A DNA stretch of 43,531 bases from Saprolegnia diclina VS20 (lineage: Eukaryota; Oomycota; Saprolegniomycetes; Saprolegniales; Saprolegniaceae), in NCBI RefSeq assembly GCF_000281045.1, contig NW_008246107.1, forward strand, positions 341,221 to 384,751, in the 5' to 3' direction. Shown in pieces: positions 9,437-18,695 of the stretch. Position 1 is the stretch's first letter, and every line of letters starts with the position of its first letter. The position numbers and the translations under genes were made by a program. The notes below the pieces were generated by a model. The model saw nothing but the letters and a program-made list of their open reading frames with translations. It had not been told where the DNA came from and searched no databases.

Positions 9437-11495
9437 CAAGCATAGCCCTAGAGTATTTAACAAGCGCAGGTAGAGCGGTCGATTCAAAGTGTTCCGCATG
9501 CGACAGGCGGTGACCAACGCAGATTGGCCAATGAGAAGCGCGCTCGGAACGTGGCAGCGTGAAAAAGCAGCATGTGTGAAAAACACGTGAAAATCGCGCA
9601 TTAGCGGCTACTACTGCTACGTGATTGCGCAATGCGTCCTTCAAGGTACGACAAACTCAGAGCTAACTCAGAGGCGGCGACTTGCCGCCAATAGGAAGGA
9701 GAGTCGAAGGCACACGCCCACGGAGTAGCGAGGCGGCGATGTGTGGAGCGCGAGAAACTCGTCGCTAGTTGCACCCAAATCCACGTCAACTAAGACACGA
9801 TAAGCGACAAAGCAGAACGGTTCTTCAGCTCGGCGGGACGTCTTGGGTGATACCGAGGGTACAAAGGTCGACGACGTGTGTGTTCGTTTGGCACCCAATG
9901 ACGGCCCGCTAGCGATGAGTCCCAGTTGACAGTTGACCAGCGATCCTCGCCTGTGTACGTGTGAATGATACATGCGCGAGCTACAGACTGTAGCTCTATC
10001 CATGTCGACTCGACAATCGCTTCCCGGCGCAACGAAGCAATGACTACGCACGGGGCGTGTCCAAGAAGTGCAAGTGGTTTCCGCGCAAGTCCGAGCGAAC
10101 TGGACGACCAAGATCCAGGCGCAGAGCAAGCGAGCTCAAGCCATGGCCAAACTGGTAGTGTTAATCGAATAACTACCTTGCCTCGCCCACCCCTGGCACG
10201 ACGGCCACCAACACGGGTGGTGCCCCAAGTAGTGCGGTCTTGCTTGAGGATGGTAGACCTCCGAATGTGCTCGTGAGGCAGGCAGTTGCGTGGAGCGAGT
10301 GGTCTTGCTGCGGGATTGTGTGAAGCCCGTCGCTGCGCCGACCTCGGGTCACAAATCGTCCATTGCTCCTCGACGTTACGCGCTTGCGTTTTGGCGTTGT
10401 TGTTTTTGAAGGCGGCTACTATGGCGCGCTTGCACGACCAGTACTTGACTCGAATCGCTCGCCGCGACGAGCTTGTTTTGCGCGATACAAGCAGCTCCCC
10501 ATCCCATCCGATTGGATCCCAATCCGGCGTTTTGATTGGACAACGCACTGCGCGGGGTAGGCCTTTCCATGGCCCCAAAGTACTTGCAGCAAGCTCTATA
10601 CTCGCTTCTTGTCAACGGTGCAGCGCAAGTAGCGTCCATGCTTCGCTGTGCCACTTCTTCTAGACGCAAGAGACTCACAGTATGTGGAGCGACCGCACGA
10701 GGCGCCGAGCAGTGTCCCTACCGAGCGTGGTTGCCGGACGTGTAGAAGGCGTGCAGAGCGCTAGAAAATTGTGCTTGAGCGGCAACTGCAGACAGGCGTA
10801 TCGTCCGACCTCGTGTCCACTCTGGCGCCAGAGAAGTGCCCGAGAGCCGGACGCTTGCATGATGATAACCTCTCTCTTTTGATGTTCCATGCGATATGTA
10901 TACCATCACCGTCGTCTTCAACATCTCATTCGACGGCCATTGGATTTACGGTGCTAATGCGGCGTCTGCATCTGCGCATGGGTGCTGCGTCGAGACAGAC
11001 ATCCCCCACGCGACAGCAACGTCCGCTCAGACTCGGTGTACGTCGCATCGCTAGACACTCCTCGACGAGCCAAGGACACAGAGAATGAGCGAGGCGGTGC
11101 TAATAGCACAGTGTTGGAATCGTGGAATTGTAATACCGTGCAGGGGCTTTGTATGCGTGGGTGCATACAAAGAGTATGTTTATTTTTCTGTCGCGTGCAT
11201 GGCCGTACAGTGTAAATTTACAGTGGATAGGCCATGACGAGAGAAATATTTCGAGCTCGTGTCGCGCCCAGGTGGCTCGTGACGCGCCAAGCACCCTCTG
11301 CGGGCAAGCGCCCTCGGATGCTGCGTCTACCCAGAGCGAGCTGCGCACAATGTCGCGAACTGCACCGAGTGTGCAGCACGCAGTCATGCACGCTGCCTAT
11401 CACTGCGCTAACGTGAATGTAACAAGCGACACTGCCAAGTCTGTCGAGTACAAGTGCTAAATAAGAATCAAATTACAATAAAAACTAGGGTGCAT
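9437..11495. other. 2-kb gap between the two finger paralogues
   Basis: The two finger genes converge on this gap. It contains a perfect ATTGGCCAAT palindrome at 9523-9532 and another ATTGG near 10538. A 262-codon open frame on the minus strand (9790-10578) starts at TTG and has Arg/Ser/Trp-rich, motif-free composition, so I reject it. No recognisable gene or element was found. Confidence 0.4.
9523..9532. promoter_or_regulatory. Palindromic double CCAAT box
   Basis: ATTGGCCAAT is a perfect 10-bp palindrome made of two overlapping CCAAT boxes. No gene start lies within 100 nt on either side in my models, so its target is unclear. Confidence 0.3.
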
Positions 11496-11957
11496 CTAGG
11501 CGTGCACGGGGAAGAGCATGGGCGCGTCGTCGGGCTTGATGGCTTCACGCCCGCGGTTGTGCTGTAGGCAGAGGCCGCCGATGCGGGCAAACTGAGCGCA
11601 GTTGGCGACGCGGCAGCGCGAGCCGCCGCCGTGCAGCCGGCAGTAGCCGCCGGTTTGCGACGCGGTCGAGCAGTTTTCGAACCGGCACTTGCGGCCACCA
11701 CCGTGGCGCGTGCAAAAGCCGCCGCTGCGCGCGTACGAGAGGCAGTGCTCGGTGCGGCACTTGCGGTTACGGTTCTTGAGCTTGAGCTTCGGGTCGGCGC
11801 CGAAGCGCGGCGAGCTCGTCATGGTCGCACTCGTGGTCGGCGACGAGACAGCGGCGGGCGGCGTCGGGTGGACCCACCGAAAGTGCGTGAGGCAGAGACC
11901 GCTCTGCTTGGCGAACCGGTCGCAGTGCTCGTAGTTGCAGTGGCACGGCGCCATCAT
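11496..11957 (-). CDS. Four-finger C-x4-C-x9-C-x2-H protein, paralogue
   Basis: This single exon encodes 153 aa with the same layout as 8993-9436. Fingers lie at residues 7-25, 67-85, 91-109 and 115-133, again with a 24-residue period for the last three and HGGG after fingers 2 and 3. Stretches such as FAKQSGLCLTH, SQTGGYCR and GGLCLQHN are shared almost word for word with the paralogue. The linker after finger 1 is Ser/Thr/Pro-rich here and differs from the other copy, and the C-terminal tail has also diverged. The inverted arrangement suggests an older local duplication. Zinc binding is inferred from the motif; the biological role is unknown. Two ATGs stand in tandem at the start. Confidence 0.85.
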   Translation of the reverse strand: MMAPCHCNYEHCDRFAKQSGLCLTHFRWVHPTPPAAVSSPTTSATMTSSPRFGADPKLKLKNRNRKCRTEHCLSYARSGGFCTRHGGGRKCRFENCSTASQTGGYCRLHGGGSRCRVANCAQFARIGGLCLQHNRGREAIKPDDAPMLFPVHA

Positions 11958-14244
11958 CGTATCGAGGTGGTGGTGGTGGTTGGCGTGAAAATTAGAAATG
12001 GCAGTGGCGGGCGCAACCTTATCGCCATGTGGGTGGATAGTTTCGCGCCAGCTGGGCGTGTATGTTGGGGCCGCGTTCGCTTCTGTTCCAATCCTGCATT
12101 ACACCTGCCGAGACAGAGACCAACTTGCGCGCGGATTTATTAATTCAATAATCTATATTTTATTTCAACGCACCGCACGGGGTGAACGGTGGGACCAACG
12201 CTTCCCATCTCGAGTCCACTTGCAACCTTGGTCGTGTCGGCTCAAAGCGCTGCGCGATATTCTCGCACGAGCTAGCTGACCACGAACGAGGCTTCGGCAG
12301 AGGCAGGATACAAGCACGGTATCCGATTCGGTGCTTTGCGCGCGTACGTGACGCGTATGCGTATTTATTTTATTTATCGAAATATTAAACGTTGTCGGGT
12401 GCAACAAATCGACGCACCGTCACCACCCGGTGGCGCTTACTTGTCGCCGCATACACGCCCCGTGGCCACTCGTTTTTTCGTATTTCACAGGAGCAGGATC
12501 GTAGATTGACAGACAAGTTTCGCAGACCCGGCCGCGCGGGGTTGTGCATCGCCGCCAGGCACGGGATCGGCGCGTTCGACTCTCGTCGCCACCAGCAACA
12601 GCGGCTTGCGATCGCGATGATAGCTGGTGCTCGTACACAGTGGGTACTGGTCGCCAGCGTTGGACATGGGGACTCATGGCGGCTCATTTTTCTGCTGCAG
12701 AGACGGCCGCGTGACGCGCCCACGAGACGCTAATTACCCACTTCCCGTCCCTCGCTACATACTGCAAGATGATGATTCAAAGGAGCGGCGGCAAGGAGCT
12801 TGGCGGTGCGTAGAAGGCGTGTGTCGCCAAACCCACGCACATAACATCTGGTCCTATCAGCGTCCACAGCCACATGATCACGGCCAACATAACCGTGGCG
12901 GTGCGTCCTTTGCCTCATCTCTAACGGGCGACCATGCGCAGCTCAACGCGCGCCTCTCAACGACGCAGCACGCGCGACCTCGCGTTTGAGTTTGAGCTTG
13001 ACCGCGACGGCGTCATGCACTTCACCTTGCGCGTCCCGCCATAGTAAACATTGCGCACCTGGATCCGTAGCCAATCAGACATGACTATTGCTCGGTGATC
13101 ACGGGCCAAAAAGAAGGGCCGGGCATCTGCTGCCGCGTACTCGACGCACTCCAAGGGTACACTGTATCTCTACCATGTACAAAGCTTCGACTGCTTCGAC
13201 GAGAGCTCAGTAGTAGTGTGCTCTAGCTCGCCGTACCAAGGAGGCAGAGGCGTAGTGTAGATGCAGGGACCGTGCTGTGGTCGGTCGCGAGCGAGCACCC
13301 AATGTAGCATTCTGAAGTGATTAGTAGAGCTGCGGTGACGGTACCCTGTCGCCTTCTTCTTTTTGGCGTCTAACAATGTCGTATGGTGTCGAAACCTCTG
13401 AAAACGAATACCAACGCGCATACACGGATCTGCTGCTGTGCGTGTCGCGTGCGTAGCCGCTAAGAGCAACCGGCGACGTCACGAGCGCCCTTTCTGCCAC
13501 AGTCTCGAGTAGAGGATGCGCCAAAATTCGTGTATCTCAAGTAGCCACGTCCACTCGAGAGTCGTACACGGCCTCAATGATTGGTCATGCGACCGCAGAA
13601 GCGTGGGCTGCGCAGCGACTCATCGCCGACGCTAGCGACAAACGTTGAAGTCGCTTGCCACTCGTCGCGGTTTGATTTCTATTTTTCTCTTTTCGGTTAT
13701 TAATCACGCCACCAATCGTAGATTGGTTGTCGCCGTCTGATATGCACGGCACGCCTCCCGCCCTCATACACTGTAGCATAACAATACACTGTATTTGGAG
13801 CAGGCACGACCAAGTCGCGGATATTCTGGATAGTCGAAGCATTCGTGCGTGCTGCACGCTGCATCGACCAACTCAATGTAGCACTCTGGATGCTGGTGCA
13901 CGAAAGAGAAGAACCAGGTTGAGCAACGAAGCCGAAGATTACTGTACCAGGACGGAGCCGCAAAGTATGCACGTATTTGTATGCACGCGCCCGTGCTGCG
14001 CACCACGACGTTCGATTGCAGTAGCCAGTTGACCGGACACGACGCCACCGGACGGTACGCTTCAATCCGCCAGCGACCAAAGGTGGTGCACGGCTGGTTC
14101 GTTCTCGTCGTGTCCGAACAACCTGCCCGAGTGCATGGCCTCTCGCCCGTTCGTGATTGTTCGGTGGCCTTCCTGGACCTTGCGATACGAGCTGCAATCA
14201 TCGTAGACAAATCAAAACCAAACCGCAACTACGTTCTAGGAGGC
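11958..14244. other. 2.3-kb gene-poor stretch
   Basis: This region lies upstream of the minus-strand finger gene and beyond the 3' end of the folate gene. Apart from one weak small open frame (12934-13044) I find no supportable gene. Frames such as 12392-12733 (+) and 13764-14228 (-) begin at TTG and look random. CCAAT occurs near 13072. Confidence 0.4.
12934..13044 (+). CDS. Possible 36-aa small protein or last exon
   Basis: An ATG at 12934 opens 36 codons ending in TAG. The first part is Ser/Arg-rich. The end (LAFEFELDRDGVMHFTLRVPP, given here only as its pattern of alternating hydrophobic residues around residues 16-36) reads like a folded beta-strand segment. It may be a small gene, the last exon of a gene not otherwise recognised, or chance. 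No homology is recognised. Confidence 0.2.
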   Translation: MRSSTRASQRRSTRDLAFEFELDRDGVMHFTLRVPP

Positions 14245-15123
14245 TTATGCTGCCCGCTGCTGCGCGAGGAGCGTGTTCTTGAGCAGCATCGCGATCGTCA
14301 TCGGTCCGACGCCACCGGGCACGGGCGTGATGGCGCCGACCACGTCCTTGGCCTCGTCATAGTCGACGTCGCCCACGAGCCGGTACCCCGCCTTCTTACT
14401 CGCGTCGTCGATCGCGTTGATGCCAACGTCAATGACGGTCGCGCCGGACTTGAGCCACGACCCCTTGACCATCTGCGCGCGGCCGCAGCACGCCACGACG
14501 ATGTCCGCGTCGCGTACCGTCGCCTCGAGGTTTTCGCTCTTCGAGTGGCAGATCGTCACCGTCGCGTTGCGCCCGAGCAAAAGCAGCGACATGGGAATAC
14601 CGACGATGCGCGACCGGCCAAGCACGACCGCCTTCTTGCCCTCGATCGGAACCGAGTAGCGGTCAAGGAGCTCGAGGCAGCCCGCCGGCGTGCAAGCGAC
14701 GATGTACGGCAGCTTGGACTTGATCGCGAGGCTCGCGACGTTCATCGGGTGGAGGCCATCGACGTCCTTGGCCGGCACGATGCGGTTCAGGACGACCTCC
14801 TCGTTGAGGTGCGCCGGCAACGGGAGCTGCACGAGGATACCGTGCACGCTGCTATCGGCATTGAGCACGTCGATCTGCGCGAGAAGCACCTCGAAGGTCA
14901 CGTCGACCGGCAGTGTGACGCTGACCGTGCGGATGCCCACCTTCTCGCACGCCTTCTTTTTCATGCGCACGTACGTGGCCGAGTCCTTGCGGTCGCCGAC
15001 AAGGACAACGGCGAGGCCGGGTGCCACGTAGCCGGCGTTGGCAGCCGCGCTAGCCGCGACCTCTGCGCGGATCTCCTCAAGGATCGCGTCGCCGACCGCC
15101 TTGCCGTCAATCACCGTCGCCAT
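14245..15123 (-). CDS. folD: Methylene-THF dehydrogenase / methenyl-THF cyclohydrolase
   Basis: This single exon encodes 292 aa, the usual length of a monofunctional-domain FolD/MTHFD. It interconverts 5,10-methylene-THF, methenyl-THF and 10-formyl-THF with NAD(P), feeding purine and formyl-methionine synthesis. The catalytic Tyr51 and Lys55 are in YVRMK. Further family motifs are VQLPLP (98-103), KDVDGLHP (119-126), the NAD(P)-loop signature VVLGRSRIVGIP (166-177) and the C-terminal PVPGGVGPMT (267-276). There is no formyl-THF synthetase domain. The ATG at 15123 gives the classical N-terminus. The frame stays open upstream with ATGs at 15183 and 15222, which would add a basic N-terminal extension, so a mitochondrial isoform is conceivable. 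No intron was found. Confidence 0.93.
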   Translation of the reverse strand: MATVIDGKAVGDAILEEIRAEVAASAAANAGYVAPGLAVVLVGDRKDSATYVRMKKKACEKVGIRTVSVTLPVDVTFEVLLAQIDVLNADSSVHGILVQLPLPAHLNEEVVLNRIVPAKDVDGLHPMNVASLAIKSKLPYIVACTPAGCLELLDRYSVPIEGKKAVVLGRSRIVGIPMSLLLLGRNATVTICHSKSENLEATVRDADIVVACCGRAQMVKGSWLKSGATVIDVGINAIDDASKKAGYRLVGDVDYDEAKDVVGAITPVPGGVGPMTIAMLLKNTLLAQQRAA

Positions 15124-15626
15124 CTTGTTGGTTTTTCGGAATATGAGAATGTGGTCCACGCGGCCAGGATATGCTTTCCGCATACGAGCGTTGTATCCGG
15201 CAATGAGATCTGAGACGTGCATTCTACATTTTACATGCAAAAAACATCTAAATACTAGTATGCGATTTATTAACCTTACGAAAATGTAAATAAAAAAGCA
15301 ACTTCAAGCCTTCTTTCCACGCCTCAGACGTGGCACGCTGATGATGCATCCAACACATCACTGGCAACCATGATGATGCATCGCATGGTCAAATGGACGG
15401 CGGTGGAGCTCGCTTGCTGCCTGAATGGCTGCGGTGATGCGGCCGAGACGTTACGCATCCGAGGCCCACTCGTAGCGCAGACCGGGTGACCACCGAACCG
15501 ACGTCCGACGTTGAAGCTCACCCCTTCGCGGAACGTTCGTTCAAGCCACGTTTGCGCATGGATCTCGTGTTGAGCTTATAGATACTTGTATACAAAACGA
15601 CACAACATTCACTGGCGACGATCGCA
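15124..15626. other. Intergenic, 0.5 kb
   Basis: This lies between two minus-strand genes. It contains a 12-bp direct repeat TGATGATGCATC at 15339-15350 and 15371-15382. No gene is visible. The part next to 15123 remains open in the FolD frame for 39 codons. Confidence 0.4.
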
Positions 15627-16553
15627 CTAGGGCTCCATCGTAGTCGGTGCCGGCGGGGCGCCGCGGGGGGTAAACATCGAGGACCCCACCGAGTCCATGG
15701 TCGGGCGCGTAAGAATCGATTGAAACTCGCGCGCGTCCGTGAACGAGTCGCCGTCGCGCGCGATGAAGAAGCCGTTGGTTGACTGCGCCGTCGACGCGCA
15801 GGCCGTGCCCGTCGAGCCGTGGACCGGCGAGAGGTAGTTGGGCGACCCGTTCGAGTAGCTCATTACGCTGCGCACTGACGTTGTTGTCGCAAAGAGCGTC
15901 GACATGCTCTCCGACTCTTCACCGTGTGTGATCGTGTCGAGGCGCAGACCTGGCCGCTGAAAGCCCGTGGGAAGAGCGTGCACGGACGACTCGCGGACGT
16001 CTGGCGTCTGGACACTGGACCGCCGCCGCCCCGGCATGTAGAAGAGCACGCCCGAGACGCGCGAGGTTTCCTGCGCCTCGTACGTCGGCAGCGGCGGGCT
16101 CGCGACATTCATCATCTCATCCGGCTTGGGTGTCTCGAGCGTCGACTGGCGGCGCCGGTGTAAAAGGAACGCCAGCACAATGAAAGCGCACCCGCCGACG
16201 CCAATGGCAACGCCCACGAGTATCGCCGTCGTCGTTGGCATACCGCCGCTGGACTCTGTCGCAGCTGTCGGCGCCGTGGGCGTAAGCACGCTGTTTTCAA
16301 CGATCGTCTTGTGTGGTACTTGGATCGTCGTGGCGTTCGATGGCGGCGATGTCTTGGTCGCGTTGACTAAGGTCGCGATGAGCGTGTCGAGCAAGTTCGC
16401 GTCACTCGGAGACAGCGTTGACGGCGGCTCGGTCATGAGCTGGATACGCGCCGTTGCATTGATGCTGCCGTCCGTGCGGAGCATGGAACCGGTGTCACTG
16501 GCGGCAACGAGGGTGACGAGAAGCACCGCAAAGACCCATAGACACGACGGCAT
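15627..16553 (-). CDS. Hypothetical type I single-pass membrane protein
   Basis: This single exon encodes 308 aa. A signal peptide covers about residues 1-19 (cut after VAAS or nearby). A Ser/Thr/Pro-rich, probably glycosylated ectodomain with several N-x-T/S sites (near 32, 64 and 73) follows. One membrane helix lies at about 109-131 (starting TTTAILVGVAIG), followed by the stop-transfer cluster HRRRQ. The cytoplasmic tail of about 175 aa is Ser/Thr/Pro-rich, with PPLPTYE and RRRSS patterns that could be sorting or phosphorylation sites. The layout resembles mid2-like wall stress sensors or adhesion stalks, but there is no sequence family I can name. A CCAAT-type box lies 38 nt upstream of the start. 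Confidence 0.75.
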   Translation of the reverse strand: MPSCLWVFAVLLVTLVAASDTGSMLRTDGSINATARIQLMTEPPSTLSPSDANLLDTLIATLVNATKTSPPSNATTIQVPHKTIVENSVLTPTAPTAATESSGGMPTTTAILVGVAIGVGGCAFIVLAFLLHRRRQSTLETPKPDEMMNVASPPLPTYEAQETSRVSGVLFYMPGRRRSSVQTPDVRESSVHALPTGFQRPGLRLDTITHGEESESMSTLFATTTSVRSVMSYSNGSPNYLSPVHGSTGTACASTAQSTNGFFIARDGDSFTDAREFQSILTRPTMDSVGSSMFTPRGAPPAPTTMEP

Positions 16554-16590
16554 TATAAGGGCAATATGAAAAGTGAGCTGTGAGCTGCGA

Positions 16591-16595
16591 CCAAT
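16591..16595 (-). promoter_or_regulatory. CCAAT-type box of the membrane protein gene
   Basis: CCAAT on the plus strand, 38 nt upstream of the minus-strand ATG at 16553. Confidence 0.35.
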
Positions 16596-17989
16596 ACACT
16601 CACTTCATAGGGCACAGTGCAATATTTGTTGGCGTCTGGATGACGGTTCGATGCGCTGGATTCTTCGCTTCCATCACATGGCTGCGTGATGCGTGCATAC
16701 GTCCATCTCGCGTCTCGTGGCGCCACGTCATGATAGCCAGTTGCCCATCGAAGCTTTCGAAGTCGTGCGAGCAGGAAATATTCAATTTGCAAACGCGACT
16801 CGGCTGATCCACCAACGCCGGATGGTGCGTGAAGGTCATCGCGACGATGGCTGTCGGTGCCGGAAGCAGTGCGGTTTTGCGGAAGTTGGCATATCGAAGC
16901 GAATCGAAGGGAACCGAACGAGTGCCATTGCCACTTGGTCCCAGCCGCCCGACATGCACCGATACGTACTTGTTGTATACCGCGTGTAGCTGCCGTGTAC
17001 TGCGAATACAGGATTTAAACAACGACAGATCGTATTAATAGCGCAAAATCAGATACAAAGGTACAAATGAGCCGTTGTTCTCCTTTTGGCGTGTTTCGTT
17101 GGCGACTTTCACCGGGTTCGATTCTTCCCTTCGTGACTTATTTCACTGAGCCTCGACGATAATTTGGCTCGGATGATGGCTCGACATGCGCAATTGGCAT
17201 TGAGTCAAAATGGGCTGATGTCCACCGGTAGACCACCAAAAATGCCGCTTGTCGAAACAGCAGGGGGAGTGGCGCCACAGACGAATAAGGGCTGTGCTGG
17301 ATGCCATCTTACTTATCCAAGGCTTTAGGGGATGCATCATTCGTATCGGAAACCTGGCGCGACGCCTCATCATCGGCAGGGGTGACCCTTGTCAGCGGTT
17401 ACAAGAAGAGCATCCTGAGACGAAGTTTACTTTTGATCTTGTTGTGTCTGGTTTGGTCAAGCCATGCCAGGCCTATGCAAGCGTGTATCGCTGGAGAGTT
17501 ATGACTCCAGGAAGCGAGGAGTCTAGTCTGGGTAGCTTGTGTGCGTGGTGTAGATAGGATAGTGCTAGGTGCCATACACTGGGTGCCATATACGGATGAT
17601 GTCCGGTAGCGACCCTATACGGTAGTGACCCATCATAGAGCCTCTTGACGATGGCTTCATCCGGCACAGCCTATCGTTCTATCCACAACGCTGGGCTCCA
17701 TAGTCTCAGTTCACAATCTGACTTCGTGGCGTAACACAATACAATGCCTGCTTCCTGGGAGATGTATCTCCCCTCGCTGCGTTGTTTGCGTTGCACCGTG
17801 GAAGCCACCACAATCTCAAAGGCCCAAGGTCGGGCGGAAGGGCAGGCCAAAGCCATTTTGTTCGAGCTCCGACCACCCAGCCTCGGCCATCCGAGGCCAT
17901 GGCAGGGTCCCCACTAGATCTTATCAGCGCAACTGCTTCGTCATCACAACCGTCGCTTATACAGCAATCGTCCATGCACAGACATGCTG

Positions 17990-18420
17990 CTATCATTTGA
18001 AGCCGAGAACAGTCCGAACTTCCCTGCGGCTTCTACAGTGTACTGGAAGCCAGCTCTGGAAGCCCTTGCTGGCAAGTGAAATGCAGAGTCTAATTTCCAG
18101 GCCATTCAAGGGTCTGATAGTATCGATCCCCCTCTGTGCAAAGTATGATAGCAACGTCGTGCGAATCCAGAATTTGGATTTACGACCAGAGAATATTGGC
18201 GCGCATCGGCGGAATCCAGCCAAAACAAAAGTGATTTTTGTGTTTCGTGGCAGGTTTGAGAGCTGTGAGCGGATGTACGAACCCAAGCTTATGTGCTATG
18301 CGAATATATCTTGGTGAAGGCCTGATATACACTGCCAAAGCTACTGAGTTCGAGTCACAATGTGCGAGGGAGCTGCTGTGGCGCCAGTCGTTCTCCTGCG
18401 TTGCACTGTCGCTTCGAAGT
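17990..18420 (+). mobile_element. Decayed Ty1/copia-like pol fossil
   Basis: Patches of the translation resemble the region just before and at the start of a Ty1/copia reverse transcriptase (PRTVRTSLR followed by WKPLLASEMQSL), with a shorter trace like the end of the RNase H region. Most of the polymerase is missing between these patches. Related debris may reach left to about 17140, but I could not establish that. No LTRs were found. The element is broken many times and looks old. The family call rests on short motif resemblance only. Confidence 0.35.
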
Positions 18421-18500
18421 TCATTCGAGCGCCCGTCGCGTCTTCCTGTAATTTGAAGTTTTGCACTAGAAAATTACCGTGAAATATAATTTGACCAATA

Positions 18501-18525
18501 AGAACCCTGACTTTATAAGGGTTCT
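18501..18525. repeat. 8-bp inverted repeat flanked by CCAAT boxes
   Basis: AGAACCCT (18501-18508) and AGGGTTCT (18518-18525) form a perfect stem around a 9-nt AT-rich loop. CCAAT lies just left (18495-18499) and right (about 18529-18533). It is 170-195 nt upstream of the MLO-like start and may be a protein-binding site. Confidence 0.35.
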
Positions 18526-18636
18526 AGCCAATCCAGCTGGCGCATTTGCCAAATACGGGATTTTGTCTGAAAAGTGCGGGCTGTGAAAATTTGTTAATGA
18601 ACTACGAACTTCGCCTGCCGTTAACACTGCGATGCC

Positions 18637-18641
18637 ATTGG
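18637..18641 (+). promoter_or_regulatory. ATTGG box of MLO-like gene
   Basis: ATTGGCTGG lies 55 nt before the ATG at 18696. It lies downstream of the alternative in-frame ATG at 18597, which favours 18696 as the start. Confidence 0.4.
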
Positions 18642-18695
18642 CTGGCGCCGTTGGATCGCAACTGGCACGATCATTCCGCAATTTCGTCCATTGAC

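Larger units (their letters stand above)
16554..18695. other. 2.1-kb gene-poor stretch with a decayed element
   Basis: Composition is less GC-rich than in the flanking genes. The middle and right parts hold a decayed copia-like trace (separate entry). Near 17573-17630 there are short imperfect direct repeats (GGTGCCATA, and GGTAGCGACCC with GGTAGTGACCC). The right end is promoter for the MLO-like gene. I see no intact gene. Confidence 0.4.

Noticed and set aside
9790-10578. 262-codon minus-strand open frame between the finger genes
   Set aside because: It starts at TTG, has mixed Arg/Ser/Trp composition and no motif, and long chance frames are expected at this GC content.
13764-14228. 154-codon Cys-rich minus-strand open frame
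   Set aside because: The start is not ATG, the Cys residues show no regular spacing, and there is no supporting signal.
13981-15213. 410-codon plus-strand open frame
   Set aside because: It is mostly antisense to the FolD gene, which has unmistakable motifs on the other strand.
17105-17125. GGTTCGATTC, like a tRNA T-arm
   Set aside because: The flanking bases do not form a T-stem, and no acceptor or anticodon arm can be drawn around it.
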